From Thermoplasmatota archaeon (GTDB taxonomy: Archaea; Thermoplasmatota; Thermoplasmata; RBG-16-68-12; JAJISG01), in assembly GCA_022848835.1 (NCBI GenBank), contig JAJISG010000188.1, forward strand, positions 1 through 7,557: a stretch of 7,557 nucleotides of DNA. The letters are read 5' to 3'. The translations under genes were made by a program, and so were the position numbers. Under the pieces are notes generated by a model, which was not told the origin of the DNA, ran no database searches, and worked only from the letters and a program-made list of their open reading frames with translations. Below, in pieces: positions 6,327 to 7,557 of the stretch. Position 1 is the stretch's first letter. Every line of letters begins with the position of its first letter.

Positions 6327-6401
6327 AGGTGGAGATCGTCGGTTCGATCCCGACCGGGCCCATCCCGGCTGCGCGAGACCAGGATACATGACCCCGTATC
6401 T

Positions 6402-7172
6402 TCATTCCAACCCTCCACCCTTTCCTTCCACCATCATGTCCCTGAGCTTACCCAGGTAGAGGCCGTCAAGGAGGTACACCTTCGCCTCCTCCATTCGAAC
6501 GCTCCCTGAGTTTAGGATGGGTCCGAGGAGCCGACTGCCGGTCTCATTCATGATGGTCCCCCCGGAGAACTCATTGAAGGCCGGGAGGATTATGAGTTCC
6601 TGCGGTAGACTGCTGTAGCGCTGGCTCGTTCCAGTGAAGGCACCCCGAATCCAGCATCTGTGGATGCTCCTGAACCCAAGCCTGTCGGGGAACATGATGG
6701 TGGGATGGTTGTGTCCCATGAGGAGGCTGTCGGCCTCCATAATCTCAGAAGACGACCATGCATGGCCGTGTACTAGACCGATGTCATCGATGCGAAATCC
6801 CCCTGCTCCATGCAAGGTTACCCATCTGGGAAGGATGTGGGATATGTTGCCGTCGTGGTTACCCTGAACTAGGTGAACCTCGGGCACCAAGCCCTCCAGC
6901 TGGTCGAAAAATCTCGGTACTTCTCTCCTCTCTAACCCCGTCGATCTAGGAAACTGATGCTTCAGATCCCCCAGAATGATGAGCCTTCTGGGTCGGCACT
7001 CCTTAACGAGGGCTACGACCTCATCCCCCATCCGCCGGGCCTGGCTGGGCAGGGTAATACCCGCCTGCCTCAACTCCTCCTCCTTCCCAATGTGGAGGTC
7101 GGCAATCACCAGGCTATCTCCCGCCATCAGGGCTGGTTTATCGTGAACTGGCTCAATCTTATCCGAGGTCAT
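6402..7172 (-). CDS. Calcineurin-like phosphoesterase, archaeal SbcD/Mre11-related type
   Basis: This is a predicted two-metal phosphoesterase, 256 residues from the chosen start, close to the single-domain archaeal SbcD-related family (about 220-260). The metallophosphoesterase motifs are all present: A-D-L-H-I-G (Asp25, His27), L-G-D-L-K-H (Asp69), G-N-H-D (Asn105, His106), V-H-G-H (His137) and G-H-N-H-P (His154, His156). It lacks the capping and DNA-binding parts of true Mre11/SbcD, and no Rad50/SbcC is adjacent, so a DNA-repair nuclease role should not be assumed; the substrate is unknown. The open frame reaches a TTG at 7202, but M-T-S-D-K-I-E-P-V at 7172 gives the usual family N-terminus. 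An AT box near 7205-7215 on the minus strand would start transcription between the TTG and the ATG. It converges on the tRNA gene with 39 bases between. Confidence 0.9.
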   Translation of the reverse strand: MTSDKIEPVHDKPALMAGDSLVIADLHIGKEEELRQAGITLPSQARRMGDEVVALVKECRPRRLIILGDLKHQFPRSTGLERREVPRFFDQLEGLVPEVHLVQGNHDGNISHILPRWVTLHGAGGFRIDDIGLVHGHAWSSSEIMEADSLLMGHNHPTIMFPDRLGFRSIHRCWIRGAFTGTSQRYSSLPQELIILPAFNEFSGGTIMNETGSRLLGPILNSGSVRMEEAKVYLLDGLYLGKLRDMMVEGKGGGLE

Positions 7173-7438
7173 GGGGCGTATCTCTACTAGATGAAGTTCC
7201 AACGGGCTTATTACTATGGTGGAGTTTTCTGCACCTGGCGGGAACTTTGGCCGCAGGGATAAGGTGAAGGGACGCAGCTTCTCTGCCTATCGAGGATAGT
7301 GAGTTATAACAGGGAGTCTCGGCCCCGATGGAGGAATTGGTCTCCTAGCCATCCGAGAATATAAGGTTCGGCTCCCGCCATGCATCTTGTCACCTCGGTC
7401 GACAGAGGGTTAATACACGTCTTGCCCTTCTTGAGGAC
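7173..7438. other. Divergent intergenic region
   Basis: This region should hold the promoters of the phosphoesterase and the prenyltransferase genes. It contains AT boxes at about 7311-7318 and 7355-7362. A hairpin lies at 7327-7353, where GATGG and AGGA pair with TCCT and CCATC around a 7-base loop. No credible gene was seen, and I recognise no RNA family in it. Confidence 0.4.
7407..7417 (+). promoter_or_regulatory. Likely TATA box of the prenyltransferase gene
   Basis: AGGGTTAATAC lies with its centre about 26 bases before the GTG at 7439, so transcription would begin at or next to that GTG. This supports a leaderless GTG start; the nearby GAGG (7433-7436) is too close to act as a normal ribosome-binding site. 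Confidence 0.5.
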
Positions 7439-7557
7439 GTGGCTTTCCGCGCATGGCTCCTCGCCCTTCGAGCCCCTCTCTTCATGGTCGTTCTGATTCC
7501 GGCCTTTGTTGGGGCCGCGGCGGCGTGGAGGGAGGGAGCTACAATCGTGCCTGGGCA
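7439..7557 (+). CDS. Probable UbiA/MenA-type prenyltransferase (partial, first 39 residues)
   Basis: The frame runs off the window after V-A-F-R-A-W-L-L-A-L-R-A-P, then a hydrophobic helix (F-M-V-V-L-I-P-A-F-V-G-A-A-A-A-W), then R-E-G-A. This order, an aromatic/basic lead (W-L-L-A-L-R), a first membrane helix with a central Pro and Gly, and a short A-A-A-W-x-x-G turn, is what UbiA-superfamily enzymes of the MenA (dihydroxynaphthoate prenyltransferase) branch show at their N-terminus. Such enzymes join polyprenyl diphosphate to an aromatic acceptor at the membrane, for quinone or lipid synthesis. The catalytic D-rich motifs lie outside the window, so the acceptor cannot be assigned. Start GTG is chosen from the promoter spacing. 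It is too short to appear as a long open frame here. Confidence 0.6.
   Translation, partial: MAFRAWLLALRAPLFMVVLIPAFVGAAAAWREGATIVPG

Larger units (their letters stand above)
6256..6362 (+). tRNA. tRNA-Val (anticodon UAC) with two introns, one in the D-loop
   Basis: The acceptor stem is GGGCCCG (6256-6262) with CGGGCCC (6355-6361), discriminator A at 6362, and CCA not encoded. The T arm is GTCGG/CCGAC around TTCGATC (6338-6354). The anticodon stem is CCACC (6302-6306) with GGTGG (6328-6332); the loop reads C-T-T-A-C-A then A, giving anticodon TAC. The loop is split by about 14 bases (6313-6326) after position 37, the canonical archaeal intron site; the insert begins and ends with complementary ATCC/GGAT. 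D-stem GTC (6265-6267) pairs with GAC (6298-6300), but the loop AGTGGT is followed by about 20 extra bases (about 6275-6294) containing TGGGC/GCCCA. Removing 34 bases leaves a standard 73-nt valine tRNA. Exact D-loop splice points are uncertain by a base or so. Confidence 0.9.

Noticed and set aside
7173..7283. In-frame upstream extension of the phosphoesterase back to the TAG near 7286
   Set aside because: The added codons look somewhat protein-like, but the extension contains no ATG or GTG start, only TTG at 7202, and the likely promoter lies inside it.

Overview
The window looks archaeal. Evidence: TATA-like boxes lie about 26 bases before several predicted starts, some of them leaderless; a tRNA gene carries introns; and the gene families present are archaeal in type (V4R protein, small Roadblock/LC7 protein, SbcD/Mre11-related phosphoesterase, membrane-anchored PKD-bearing solute-binding protein). 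A Thermoplasmatota-like euryarchaeon would fit, but that placement is inference. TAG, TGA and GTG are all used normally; TAG ends at least three intact genes, so it is probably not recoded.

Layout. Bases 1-3274, minus strand: an ABC importer locus of the peptide/nickel (family 5) type. A large PKD-containing binding protein (764-3274) is followed, after a hairpin-rich 443-bp spacer with a terminator-like stem-loop at its upstream edge, by the start of a DppB/OppB-type permease that runs off the window. Bases 3412-4493, plus strand: decayed DNA. It holds the catalytic C-terminal part of a DDE transposase with a one-base frameshift in a G5 run, then an unrecognised reading frame broken by an amber codon, an 18-bp perfect tandem duplication, and a small ATGA-overlapping ORF. 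Bases 4453-5202, minus strand: an unrecognised exported protein with a signal peptide and a C-terminal membrane anchor.

Bases 5465-6212, plus strand: a two-gene operon of a compact V4R-domain protein and a Roadblock/LC7 protein, probably a small ligand-sensing or GTPase-regulating module. Bases 6256-6362, plus strand: tRNA-Val(UAC) with two apparent introns, one in the canonical anticodon-loop position and one of about 20 nt in the D-loop. Bases 6402-7172, minus strand: a calcineurin-like phosphoesterase. Bases 7439-7557, plus strand: the start of a probable UbiA/MenA-type prenyltransferase that leaves the window.

The transporter genes form one functional unit and the V4R/Roadblock pair another; the remaining genes appear to be independent neighbours. 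The item most worth checking is the doubly interrupted tRNA gene. No clearly new defence or biosynthetic system is visible.
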